This document shows, in pieces, positions 10,301 to 18,010 of a stretch of 64,000 nucleotides of DNA. The first letter of the stretch is position 1; each line of letters begins with the position of its first letter. The notes under the pieces are model-generated. The model saw nothing but the letters and a program-made list of their open reading frames with translations, was not told the DNA's origin and made no database searches. Position numbers and translations under genes: made by a program. Source of the stretch: Fibrisoma limi BUZ 3 (GTDB taxonomy: Bacteria; Bacteroidota; Bacteroidia; Cytophagales; Spirosomataceae); contig NZ_CAIT01000004.1 of the NCBI RefSeq assembly GCF_000296815.2, positions 620,001 to 684,000 on the forward strand. The letters are read 5' to 3'.

Positions 10301-10803
10301 TTGCCCGAATGGGAATGAAAGTAGTTGTGCCTTACCTGACGGGTAACTCCACTGGTTCAGGCGGGTTTGCCTTCTTCAACCAAGGCCGGGTAAACCAGGT
10401 AAAAACCGACTACTGGACCGAAACCAACCCAACCAATGCGTTCCCTGCACCTGATGCGGGTGGTGCTGTTCAGTGGTTCGGCTCAACGCTGGGCTATTAT
10501 GACGGGTCGTTCGTGAAAATAAGAAGTATCAACGTGGGCTATACCTTCAGCAGTCAGCTCATCAAAAAGATTGGTGTCAGTTCGGCCCGGCTTTACTTCA
10601 ACGCCACCAACCCGCTTATCCTGTATTCGCCTTTAGTACGTGATAATCTGGCTGTTGACCCAGAAGGTAACAGCTATGCGTCTGGTTCGGCAACGCTCAA
10701 TGCTCAGGGAGCAGACCGGGCAACGCCGGAGCGCCAGATCGCGGTGAACCTGAACAACCCGCCGGTTCGGCAATTCACGTTAGGCGTTAATCTTAAATTC
10801 TAA
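7303..10803 (+). CDS. SusC-type TonB-dependent outer-membrane transporter with STN domain
   Basis: Imports oligosaccharides across the outer membrane with its SusD partner. The 1166-aa protein has a signal peptide, an STN (secretin/TonB N-terminal) domain at about 45-118 (VESVIKRLEEQAKVQFLF), a carboxypeptidase-regulatory-like domain at about 147-228 (GRVTDEKGEGLPGVNI), a plug domain at about 235-355 (VVVGYGTQRKRDVTGSV, GSRGAGGVILVTTKRG) and a C-terminal beta barrel ending in a beta strand closing with Phe. The STN domain marks it as a signalling receptor for the neighbouring FecR/sigma pair. Met15 at 7345 is an alternative start that still keeps the signal peptide. It precedes susD by 14 nt. 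Confidence 0.95.
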   Translation: MQNRLTNRNIWIRIMKHSGLQLLLAFTLVNISLAFDGKSQELLNRRITLVAQNQDVESVIKRLEEQAKVQFLFSREIIQSKRKVSYQAKNEQLHLVLDHILTPLNLSYEVVGQQIVIKRNAAQSSNIPQENTLLETSQDAALQDVQISGRVTDEKGEGLPGVNIQIKSTTRGTITDADGNYRLSVQNTGAVLVFSLVGYVAQEVTVGSQKVVNISLAPDDKTLDEVVVVGYGTQRKRDVTGSVVSVNEATLKEVPAPNLVNQLKGRAAGVTIVSNGSTPGSQGQIRIRGNRTLTTGNGDGLDGPLVVVDGIPYGGLNDINPDDIANLEILKDASATAIYGSRGAGGVILVTTKRGKVGKPVFTYDGYHGLTNIMGKYNVMNGTEYAQFKQDAAKYNRTAPGTTAYPLTIKEQEALAAGVSTNWQDLIYRQGFNTNHQLGLQGGTENTQYSMGMGYFNETGIIPSQKFERYTIRATIDQRLGKNIKIGLNTLNTLTYTNTPGGGGIPGGLVRLTPLAAPYNADGSVNLFPLEGSIDAASVSPLTIITKKDSYLGRTRSIRTFNSLYAEVNILPGLRYRFNAGLNFSQSNYNGYGGPLTYFNNATVQSSSNAEISNTEFWDINLQHLLYYDKTFGKHKLGFTGLYEVTQNHSLGSRFTITGVPADYIKTSNFSLASGTPVANSDFGNSFTETGLLSYMGRVNYSYNDRYLLTLTLRRDGSSTLSPGNQYFNYPAIGAGWNIIEEGFMKGIPVISNLKLRGGWGISGNRNVGAYATLGALSAGYYNFGLGTAGQQLAYTVTSLPATNLGWQSTSQVDIGVDFGFLNNRITGTVDWYLQKTKDILLSVPLPPSNGAGSTLRNLGRTEGRGLETSLTFDIFRKPGGFNWSADLIYFFNREKITQLTTPTELSNVGAGWFVGQPLSVIYDYKKIGIWQTADQENGTLQRQTAPVQFPGQIRVEDVNGDNKIDPADRQILGNFQPKFEAGITNRFTYKGFDASIVTFARMGMKVVVPYLTGNSTGSGGFAFFNQGRVNQVKTDYWTETNPTNAFPAPDAGGAVQWFGSTLGYYDGSFVKIRSINVGYTFSSQLIKKIGVSSARLYFNATNPLILYSPLVRDNLAVDPEGNSYASGSATLNAQGADRATPERQIAVNLNNPPVRQFTLGVNLKF

Positions 10804-10817
10804 TCTTTGACACTTCT

Positions 10818-12632
10818 ATGAAAGCTATAAACGTTTGGACCCTGATTGGCCTTACGGCTTTACTGAATACAGGGTGCGAAAAAATACTGGAAGAGAATCC
10901 ACAATCGCAAATTGTCCCTTCTTACTTCAATAGTCCGGCTGGTGTACTGGGCGGTATTGCCGGTGTCTATAACGACATTCGGGGCCAGTGGGGTACCGAA
11001 GGATTTACCGTGGAGATGCAGGCCGGCACTGATGATTTCCTGCAGGGTGCCAGCTCAGGCGGTGGACCCGCTTACACCTACAACGGCCTTAACGGCAGTA
11101 ACTTTGGTTCGGCATGGGGCGTGGCCTTCCAGGATATCAATACGTTGAACGGTGTACTCCAGTACGGTCAGACCATTGATTTGCCGGAGGCTACCCGAAA
11201 GCAGTACCTGGCACAGGCTAAGTTTCTGCGCGGATTCTGGTATTTCTATCTGGTGCAGACCTGGGGCGATGTGCCGCTGAGTACTACCTTTATCACGGTT
11301 CCCTCACAGGCGGCTGCCCGTCAGCCAGCGGCCCAGGTGTACGAGCAGATTATTAAAGACCTGACCGAAGCGGCTGCTGATTTACCCAACCAGCCAACGG
11401 CACCTTTTCTGGGCAAAGCCGCAACGAAGCCTGTCGCGCAATTGCTATTGGCGAAGGCGTACCTAACCCGCGGCTGGCTGAATAACACCCAGGCCGATTT
11501 CACGCAGGCCGCTACTATCTGTGCCGATATTATTGCCAACAAGGCAGCCTATGGTCTTGATCTGTGGCAGGATTATGGTGATGCCTTCGTACCGGCCAAC
11601 GATTATGGCAAAGAAACCATGTTTGTAAGCGACCACGTCAACGATCCCAAGTTTGGCTATTATACTGTAGGCGGTGGTGCCAGCGGTGGGGCGGCACAGA
11701 ACCTGACCCCCTGGTTCACTAACTGGAACTATCCCAACAACAGCGGTGTCAACTCGTTCGTCAATGCGGCTGGAACGCTGGTAAACAGTGGCACGTCCGG
11801 TATGATTCGCGACTCTCAATACGGACGGCCCTACGTTCGTATGCGGCCTAACACGGACAAATTAAAAACAGGGCCTAATGTGGGCAAGAGTTACTTCCTG
11901 GATCAGGCATTTGTCAAACGGGACGTTGACTCACGATTCGCCAATTCGTTTATTACTGTGTACATTTCCAACACGTCGATTTCTAACCAGGCTAATGCTG
12001 CCAACAACCGCCGGGGTATCGGCTACACTACGGTAGTTGGCGCCGACACGGCTGTCTGGTTACCAGATTACGAAGTGGCCGGGGCTCCGCAGTTTGTCGG
12101 CACCAGACCATTCAAAGGGATTGTGGTGCCGCCGAGCTTATGGAATAATGGCATCTTCCCGGCCCTGAAGAAGTTCATGGACCCCAGCCGGGGTGCAAAC
12201 TTTAACGACCCGTCGACCCGTCCTGTGGTACTGTACCGCTTCTCTGACGTTTACCTGACAGGCGCTGAAGCGTACCACAAAGCGGGTAACAACCAGCGGG
12301 CTGCCGAGTTGATCAACGTCGTACGGCAGCGGGCCGCGTTCCGTAAGACCAATACCGCTGCGCAAAATGCCGCAGCTGCAACAGCCATGACGATTTCTGC
12401 CAGCGATGTAACGGTAGATTTCATCCTGGATGAACGGAGCCGCGAATTCTTTGGCGAATGGCAGCGGTGGCATGATCTGGTGCGGACCCGCTCGCTGGTT
12501 CGTCGCGTGAAAGCCTGGAACCCGGAGGCCGCGAATTATATACAGGATTTTCATATGCTGAGACCGATTCCGCAGAACCAGATTGACCGCACGGTGGAGG
12601 GGCCTAAGTTTCCGCAGAATCCGGGCTATTAA
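10818..12632 (+). CDS. SusD/RagB-family glycan-binding lipoprotein
   Basis: Outer-membrane surface lipoprotein that lids the SusC channel and captures oligosaccharides. It has a lipobox (ALLNTGC) near residue 20. The 604-aa length is typical. SusD features are an N-terminal region with FNSPAGVLGGIAGVYNDIRG, TPR-type helices (AKFLRGFWYFYLVQTWGDVP, VAQLLLAKAYLTRGWLN) and the C-terminal block RFSDVYLTGAEAYHKAGN, LDERSREFFGEWQRWHDLVR. Translation is probably coupled to susC. A strong terminator follows at 12654, so it may end the first transcript. Confidence 0.94.
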   Translation: MKAINVWTLIGLTALLNTGCEKILEENPQSQIVPSYFNSPAGVLGGIAGVYNDIRGQWGTEGFTVEMQAGTDDFLQGASSGGGPAYTYNGLNGSNFGSAWGVAFQDINTLNGVLQYGQTIDLPEATRKQYLAQAKFLRGFWYFYLVQTWGDVPLSTTFITVPSQAAARQPAAQVYEQIIKDLTEAAADLPNQPTAPFLGKAATKPVAQLLLAKAYLTRGWLNNTQADFTQAATICADIIANKAAYGLDLWQDYGDAFVPANDYGKETMFVSDHVNDPKFGYYTVGGGASGGAAQNLTPWFTNWNYPNNSGVNSFVNAAGTLVNSGTSGMIRDSQYGRPYVRMRPNTDKLKTGPNVGKSYFLDQAFVKRDVDSRFANSFITVYISNTSISNQANAANNRRGIGYTTVVGADTAVWLPDYEVAGAPQFVGTRPFKGIVVPPSLWNNGIFPALKKFMDPSRGANFNDPSTRPVVLYRFSDVYLTGAEAYHKAGNNQRAAELINVVRQRAAFRKTNTAAQNAAAATAMTISASDVTVDFILDERSREFFGEWQRWHDLVRTRSLVRRVKAWNPEAANYIQDFHMLRPIPQNQIDRTVEGPKFPQNPGY

Positions 12633-12653
12633 TTCCATACATTGTTGACTGAT

Positions 12654-12690
12654 AGGATGCAGGAGGACTAAAATCCTCTTGCATCCTTTT
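12654..12690 (+). terminator. Rho-independent terminator after susD
   Basis: Arms AGGATGCAGGAGGA (12654-12667) and TCCTCTTGCATCCT (12674-12687) pair over 14 bp with one G-U wobble, loop CTAAAA, followed by a short T run at 12687-12690. It lies 22 nt after the susD stop and would separate susCD transcription from the enzyme genes, or attenuate read-through. Confidence 0.7.
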
Positions 12691-12714
12691 AATGCAAAAT
12701 AGAAGTTGTACAAA

Positions 12715-12734
12715 CCCGGCTGTAAATAGCCGGG
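12715..12734 (+). promoter_or_regulatory. Small GC hairpin in leader of the dehydrogenase gene
   Basis: CCCGGCT (12715-12721) and AGCCGGG (12728-12734) form a 7-bp perfect stem with a 6-nt loop, 26 nt before the ATG at 12761. Its function is unknown; it may affect initiation or mark the new transcript's leader. Confidence 0.35.
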
Positions 12735-12760
12735 CGTGCGCTTTAGAAAGCAGCAAGATT

Positions 12761-13777
12761 ATGAGAACATTGGTGTGTACCGAACCGGGAAAACTTGCCT
12801 ATTCAACAGAGGAAAAGCCCTCGTTGAGTAAAGACCGGGCGATCATCAAGATTAAACGCATTGGCATCTGCGGAACGGATTTGCACGCCTTTGAGGGTAC
12901 ACAGCCCTTTTTCAGCTACCCACGCATTCTGGGTCACGAGCTATCAGGTGAACTGATCGACGCGGATGGAGCCTCTGATTTTAAACCCGGGGAAGCCGTA
13001 TCGTTTATCCCTTATTTCAACTGCGGCACCTGCATTGCCTGCCGGAGGGGTAAACCAAACTGTTGTACCCACATGCAGGTCTGCGGAGTGCACATAAATG
13101 GAGGCATGGCCGAATACCTGTCGGTGCCCTCAACCGCTTTGTTGCACGGCGAGGGACTAAGTTTCGACGAACTGGCCCTGGTTGAACCGCTGGCCATTGG
13201 TGCGCACGGTGTTCGACGGGCGGGGGTAGAAGTGGGGGAGTTTGTACTAGTGGTAGGCGCTGGACCTATCGGCTTAGGAACTATGGAGTTTGCGCGGATT
13301 GCCGGTGGGAAGGTCATTGCGCTGGATGTGAACGACCGGCGGCTTCAGTTCTGTAAGGACAAGCTACAGGTTGCACATACCGTCAATGCGCTGGACCCTA
13401 ACGCGTTTGAACAGATACGGGACATCACCAACGGCGATATGCCCACGGTGGTTATTGATGCGACGGGAAGCCTGAAAGCGATCAACGACGCGTTCAAGTA
13501 CATGGCGCACGGAGCCCGTTACGTCTTAATTGGCTTGCAGAAAGGGGATATCTCGTTTAGTCACCCGGAGTTTCACAAACGGGAAGGCACCCTGATGAGC
13601 AGCCGTAATGCGACCCGGCAGGACTTCGAGCACGTGCTGGCATCCATGCGAACGGGCGACGTCGACCCCAAAACGTACATCACCCACCGGGTATCGTTCG
13701 ACAACGTTGCCGATGAATTTGAATCCTGGCTTAATCCGGCTACGGGCGTAATTAAAGCAATGGTGGAGATGCCATAA
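12761..13777 (+). CDS. Zinc-dependent medium-chain alcohol dehydrogenase
   Basis: NAD(P)-dependent polyol or sugar-acid dehydrogenase of 338 aa. The ATG at 12761 ([11 protein letters not shown]) is chosen because the upstream in-frame ATG at 12692 would add 23 unconserved residues running through the hairpin. Catalytic-zinc residues sit in [12 protein letters not shown] and GHELSGE. The structural zinc Cys set is [15 protein letters not shown], and the Rossmann glycine motif is [10 protein letters not shown]. Closest in style to sorbitol, L-gulonate or L-galactonate-type dehydrogenases. It has no signal peptide, so it is a cytoplasmic step for a sugar released by this locus, possibly L-galactose or L-fucose; that substrate is inference. 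Confidence 0.88.
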   Translation: MRTLVCTEPGKLAYSTEEKPSLSKDRAIIKIKRIGICGTDLHAFEGTQPFFSYPRILGHELSGELIDADGASDFKPGEAVSFIPYFNCGTCIACRRGKPNCCTHMQVCGVHINGGMAEYLSVPSTALLHGEGLSFDELALVEPLAIGAHGVRRAGVEVGEFVLVVGAGPIGLGTMEFARIAGGKVIALDVNDRRLQFCKDKLQVAHTVNALDPNAFEQIRDITNGDMPTVVIDATGSLKAINDAFKYMAHGARYVLIGLQKGDISFSHPEFHKREGTLMSSRNATRQDFEHVLASMRTGDVDPKTYITHRVSFDNVADEFESWLNPATGVIKAMVEMP

Positions 13778-13823
13778 ATTAAAGACACCATCTTCAGCAT
13801 CCGTCCGAAAAAGTACGCGACCT

Positions 13824-16289
13824 ATGAACTACTATTCGTATCTGTTTTTAGTACTCTTAACAACAACCGTTGGCTTTTCGCAAAACAAGCCGGCGTTCAA
13901 ACTTTGGTATAACCAACCCGCCGGACAAACCTGGGAAAATGCCCTGCCCATCGGAAACGGTCGGCTGGGCGCTATGGTCTACGGCAACGTAGCCCGGGAA
14001 ACGATTCAACTCAACGAACACACTGTCTGGAGTGGTGGCCCCAACCGTAACGACAACCCGGATGCGTTAGCCGCTTTACCTGAGATCCGAACATTGATCT
14101 TTGACGGGAAGCAGAAAGAAGCCGAGAAACTGGCCAACAAAGCAATCATCACCAAGAAAGCGCACGGGCAAATGTTTCAGCCCGTGGGTAATCTGCACCT
14201 GACCTTCAACGGTCACGATAACTACACGAATTATTACCGTGATCTGGATATTGAGCGGGCTATAGCCAAAACGACCTACACCGTAGACGGAGTGGCCTAC
14301 ACCCGCGAAGTCTTCACGTCGTTTCCCGATCAGGTGATTGTCGTACACCTTACGGCCAGCAAGCCAGGACGTATTGACTTTACTGCTTCGTACTCAACAC
14401 AACAAAAAGCCGATCGCAAAACAACTCCGGCCAAAGACCTGACCATAGCCGGTACTACGTCGGACCATGAAGGGGTGAAAGGAATGGTACGGTTCAAAGG
14501 TATTACCCGCATCAAGACCGAGAAAGGGACGCTCGCATCGACGGATACCACACTCACCGTCAAAGGGGCCAATGCCGCAACGATTTACATTTCCATTGCT
14601 ACGAATTTCAATTCGTATAAAGACGTCAGCGGGGATGAAAACGCCCGGGCGGAATCGTATCTGAACAAAGCGTACCCCAAATCATACGCGGCCATGCTGA
14701 CTCCGCATGTCGCTGCGTATCAAAACTATTTCAACCGGGTTCGGTTAGACCTTGGCTCAACGCCCACCGAAGCCGCGAAGCTCCCCACCGACGAGCGGCT
14801 GAAAAATTTTCGAACCGCAACCGACCCGGAGTTTGCGACCCTCTACTACCAGTATGGGCGCTACCTGCTGATTTCGTCTTCCCAGCCGGGGGGGCAGCCC
14901 GCCAACCTACAGGGAATCTGGAATCATAGAATGCGACCGCCGTGGGACAGTAAGTACACCATCAACATCAACGCCCAGATGAATTACTGGCCCGCCGAAA
15001 AAACGAACCTGGCGGAGCTGCACGAGCCGTTCCTGCGGATGGTGAACGAGTTGTCGGAAGCGGGGCAGGAAACGGCCCGGGTCATGTACGGAGCCCGAGG
15101 TTGGATGGCGCACCACAATACAGACATCTGGCGGACAACCGGCGCTATTGACGGAGCTACCTGGGGTATGTGGATTGCGGGTGGCGGCTGGACGGCCCAA
15201 CACCTCTGGGAGCACTACCTATACAATGGCGACAAGGCGTATCTGGCCTCGGTTTATCCGATTCTCAAAGGAGCTGCCCAGTTCTACGTAGATTATCTGA
15301 TCGAACATCCCAAATACCACTGGCTGGTCGTCAATCCCGGTACTTCGCCTGAAAATGCGCCTAAAGCGCACGGTGGTTCATCACTGGACGCGGGCACGAC
15401 GATGGATAATCAGATTGCGTTCGACGTATTCAGCACAGCGATCCGGGCGGCCGAGATTCTGAAAACCGATGTCGCCTTTGTGGATACGCTGAAGCAAAAG
15501 CGCAGTCAGCTTCCTCCCATGCATGTTGGTCAGCACGGTCAGTTGCAGGAGTGGCTGGAGGACATCGACGACCCGAATGACAAGCACCGGCACATTTCGC
15601 ACCTGTACGGCCTGTTTCCCTCCAATCAGATTTCCCCGTACCGTACGCCAGATCTGTACAGTGCGGCCCAAACGTCGCTCATCCATCGGGGCGACGTATC
15701 GACGGGGTGGAGTATGGGCTGGAAAGTTAACTGGTGGGCGCGTTTGCAGGACGGTAACCACGCCTATACGTTGATTCAGAATCAGCTTACGCCCCTGGGC
15801 GTCAATAAAGAAGGGGGCGGTACGTACAATAATCTGTTTGATGCGCACCCACCCTTTCAGATCGATGGCAACTTCGGTTGCACATCGGGCATCACGGAAA
15901 TGCTGTTGCAAAGCGCTGACGGAGCCATTCACATCCTGCCTGCCCTGCCCGACGTGTGGCCAACCGGCAGCGTGACCGGGCTGCGGGCGCGTGGAGGTTT
16001 CGAGGTAGTGGACATGCAGTGGAAAGCTGGTAAACTGACGAAGCTAACGGTCAAATCAAATCTGGGTGGTAACCTACGTTTGCGGGTACGGAATGCGCTG
16101 AAAACTAGCGGAGGAGGGGCGCTCACGACCGCGTCGGGACAAAATGCAAACCCATTTTACTACGTCGAAGATACGCCGACGCCAGTCGTATCTGCCCAAG
16201 CCGGTAAGCCAGCGTTGACCCTGAAAGAAACTGTGGTCTACGACATGCCTACGCAAGCGGGTAAGGTCTACACGCTGGTAGCTCAATAA
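13824..16289 (+). CDS. GH95 alpha-L-fucosidase / alpha-L-galactosidase
   Basis: Secreted inverting exo-glycosidase of 821 aa with signal peptide ending near FSQN. Family hallmarks are the N-terminal block [18 protein letters not shown] and [16 protein letters not shown], the (alpha/alpha)6 barrel with [18 protein letters not shown] (general-base-assisting Asn pair), catalytic Glu in SPEN near residue 507, and Asp in [12 protein letters not shown] near residue 680. GH95 members remove alpha-1,2-L-fucose or alpha-L-galactose. In a xylan PUL alpha-L-galactosidase is attractive because corn xylan carries L-galactose caps. Specificity cannot be decided by reading. Confidence 0.93.
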   Translation: MNYYSYLFLVLLTTTVGFSQNKPAFKLWYNQPAGQTWENALPIGNGRLGAMVYGNVARETIQLNEHTVWSGGPNRNDNPDALAALPEIRTLIFDGKQKEAEKLANKAIITKKAHGQMFQPVGNLHLTFNGHDNYTNYYRDLDIERAIAKTTYTVDGVAYTREVFTSFPDQVIVVHLTASKPGRIDFTASYSTQQKADRKTTPAKDLTIAGTTSDHEGVKGMVRFKGITRIKTEKGTLASTDTTLTVKGANAATIYISIATNFNSYKDVSGDENARAESYLNKAYPKSYAAMLTPHVAAYQNYFNRVRLDLGSTPTEAAKLPTDERLKNFRTATDPEFATLYYQYGRYLLISSSQPGGQPANLQGIWNHRMRPPWDSKYTININAQMNYWPAEKTNLAELHEPFLRMVNELSEAGQETARVMYGARGWMAHHNTDIWRTTGAIDGATWGMWIAGGGWTAQHLWEHYLYNGDKAYLASVYPILKGAAQFYVDYLIEHPKYHWLVVNPGTSPENAPKAHGGSSLDAGTTMDNQIAFDVFSTAIRAAEILKTDVAFVDTLKQKRSQLPPMHVGQHGQLQEWLEDIDDPNDKHRHISHLYGLFPSNQISPYRTPDLYSAAQTSLIHRGDVSTGWSMGWKVNWWARLQDGNHAYTLIQNQLTPLGVNKEGGGTYNNLFDAHPPFQIDGNFGCTSGITEMLLQSADGAIHILPALPDVWPTGSVTGLRARGGFEVVDMQWKAGKLTKLTVKSNLGGNLRLRVRNALKTSGGGALTTASGQNANPFYYVEDTPTPVVSAQAGKPALTLKETVVYDMPTQAGKVYTLVAQ

Positions 16290-16325
16290 CCAAACTACTG
16301 ACTTAATAACCTGAAATTGTTTTCT

Positions 16326-17999
16326 ATGAAGAAGTGCCTGTTTCTTATTGCGTTTACGGCAATATCCTGCGTGATAAACTGTGTCAGTTTTGCGCAGACA
16401 ACGCTGATTAACCCCATCCTGACTGGCTTTTATCCAGACCCGAGCATTGTGCGAGTGGGGGCTGATTATTATTCAGTACATTCTACGTTTTCCTATTTCC
16501 CGGGCTTGCCGATCATGCACAGTCGTGACCTGAAAAACTGGAAGCAGATCGGCAATGTAATCAACCGGCCCTCGCAGATGGATTTCATGGGCGAACGTAT
16601 GACGCGCGGGCTATTTGCCCCGGCCATCAGTTATTACAAAGGGACTTACTACGTAACCTGTACGGATATTGACCATGATGGAAATTTTGTTGTAACGTCC
16701 AAAAATCCGGCGGGACCCTACAGCAATCCGGTGAAAATTCCGCAGGTACGCGGGATTGACCCGTCAATCTATTTTGATGAGGAAACCGACAAAGCCTACA
16801 TTATTTATAATAGCGATGCCCCCGACCGCAAACCGCTGTATTCGGGCCACCGCACTATTCGGATGTACGAGTTCGACTATAAGAATTTGAAAGTGGTGGG
16901 TGAAGAAAAACAGCTGGTGAACGGGGGCGTAGATCTCTCGAAGAAGCCGGTTTGGATTGAAGGACCGCATATTCTGAAGCGCAATGGCTGGTATTACCTT
17001 TACGCGGCCGAGGGCGGCACATCGGTTAATCACTCGGAGGTAGTGTTGCGGAGCAAGGATGTATGGGGGCCATACGTTCCCTTTGAAGGCAACCCCATTC
17101 TAACGCAGCGGGACCTCCCCGCCGACCGCAAAGACCCCATTACCTCGGCTGGACACGCTCAGTTTATCGAAGGTCCCGATGGCAACTGGTATTCGATTTT
17201 TCTGGCGGTACGTCCCTACGAAGGCGATTATTATAATACAGGTCGCGAAATGTTTATTGCTCCGCTGACGTGGGTAAACGATTGGCCGATGATCGAACAC
17301 GGCGAGAAAGCCATTGCCTACCAATACAAAACCAACATCAAAGAAGTTAAACAGAAAGGGGCTTTACCGCAAAATGGCAACTTCGGATATACGATGACCT
17401 TCGACAAAGGGCTTGATCTGTCGATGCTTTTTTTGAGAACGGTGGATAGCAGTTCGTTTAAAACATCAAAGGCCAATGGATTGACGCTGACACTTAAACC
17501 AGAAACGATTTCTGAAATGGGAAACCCTTCGTTTGTGGGTAAGCGTCAGCAACACCTTTACAGCACCGCCGAAACTGAAGTGATGTTTTCGCCAAAAGCC
17601 GACAATGAAAAAGCGGGGTTGGTGATTCTTCAGGACGAACGCCATTTTTACTTCGTGGCCAAATCGAAAACCGATGGCAAAGACGTGGTTCAATTGTTCA
17701 AGAGCAAAGACAAAACCCTGGAAATGGTGACTGAAGTGCCTTTACCTTCATCCGTTGCCAAAGTGAATTTTAAAATACAGTCGGAAGGAGCCTTGTACAG
17801 CTTCTATTACTCGACCGATGGGAAAAAATGGAACTTGTTAAAAGACCAGGTTGACGGCAAGTTTTTGAGTACCAAAGCGGCCAATAGCTTCATTGGCTGC
17901 GTGTATGGCCTGTATGCTACCTCATCTGGCGAAAAGTCCGAGAATGCTGCTTCATTCAAGTACCTGAAATACAAAGGCGACGACCCGATGTATAAGTAA
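16326..17999 (+). CDS. GH43 beta-xylosidase/alpha-L-arabinofuranosidase
   Basis: Secreted five-bladed beta-propeller enzyme with a C-terminal concanavalin-like domain, about 557 aa from the ATG at 16326 (MKKCLFLIAF); the in-frame TTG at 16317 is less likely. The GH43 triad is visible: base Asp in GFYPDPSIVRVG, pKa-modulating Asp in RGIDPSIYFDEE, acid Glu in WIEGPHILKRNG. A signal peptide ends near SFAQT. It lies between GH95 and GH127 in an uninterrupted gene row, so removal of arabinose or xylose side groups is expected. Confidence 0.92.
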   Translation: MKKCLFLIAFTAISCVINCVSFAQTTLINPILTGFYPDPSIVRVGADYYSVHSTFSYFPGLPIMHSRDLKNWKQIGNVINRPSQMDFMGERMTRGLFAPAISYYKGTYYVTCTDIDHDGNFVVTSKNPAGPYSNPVKIPQVRGIDPSIYFDEETDKAYIIYNSDAPDRKPLYSGHRTIRMYEFDYKNLKVVGEEKQLVNGGVDLSKKPVWIEGPHILKRNGWYYLYAAEGGTSVNHSEVVLRSKDVWGPYVPFEGNPILTQRDLPADRKDPITSAGHAQFIEGPDGNWYSIFLAVRPYEGDYYNTGREMFIAPLTWVNDWPMIEHGEKAIAYQYKTNIKEVKQKGALPQNGNFGYTMTFDKGLDLSMLFLRTVDSSSFKTSKANGLTLTLKPETISEMGNPSFVGKRQQHLYSTAETEVMFSPKADNEKAGLVILQDERHFYFVAKSKTDGKDVVQLFKSKDKTLEMVTEVPLPSSVAKVNFKIQSEGALYSFYYSTDGKKWNLLKDQVDGKFLSTKAANSFIGCVYGLYATSSGEKSENAASFKYLKYKGDDPMYK

Positions 18000-18010
18000 T
18001 TGATAAGCCA

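Noticed and set aside
12692-12760. Upstream start for the zinc dehydrogenase
   Set aside because: The added 23 residues are not family-like and run through the leader hairpin; the ATG at 12761 matches the family start.
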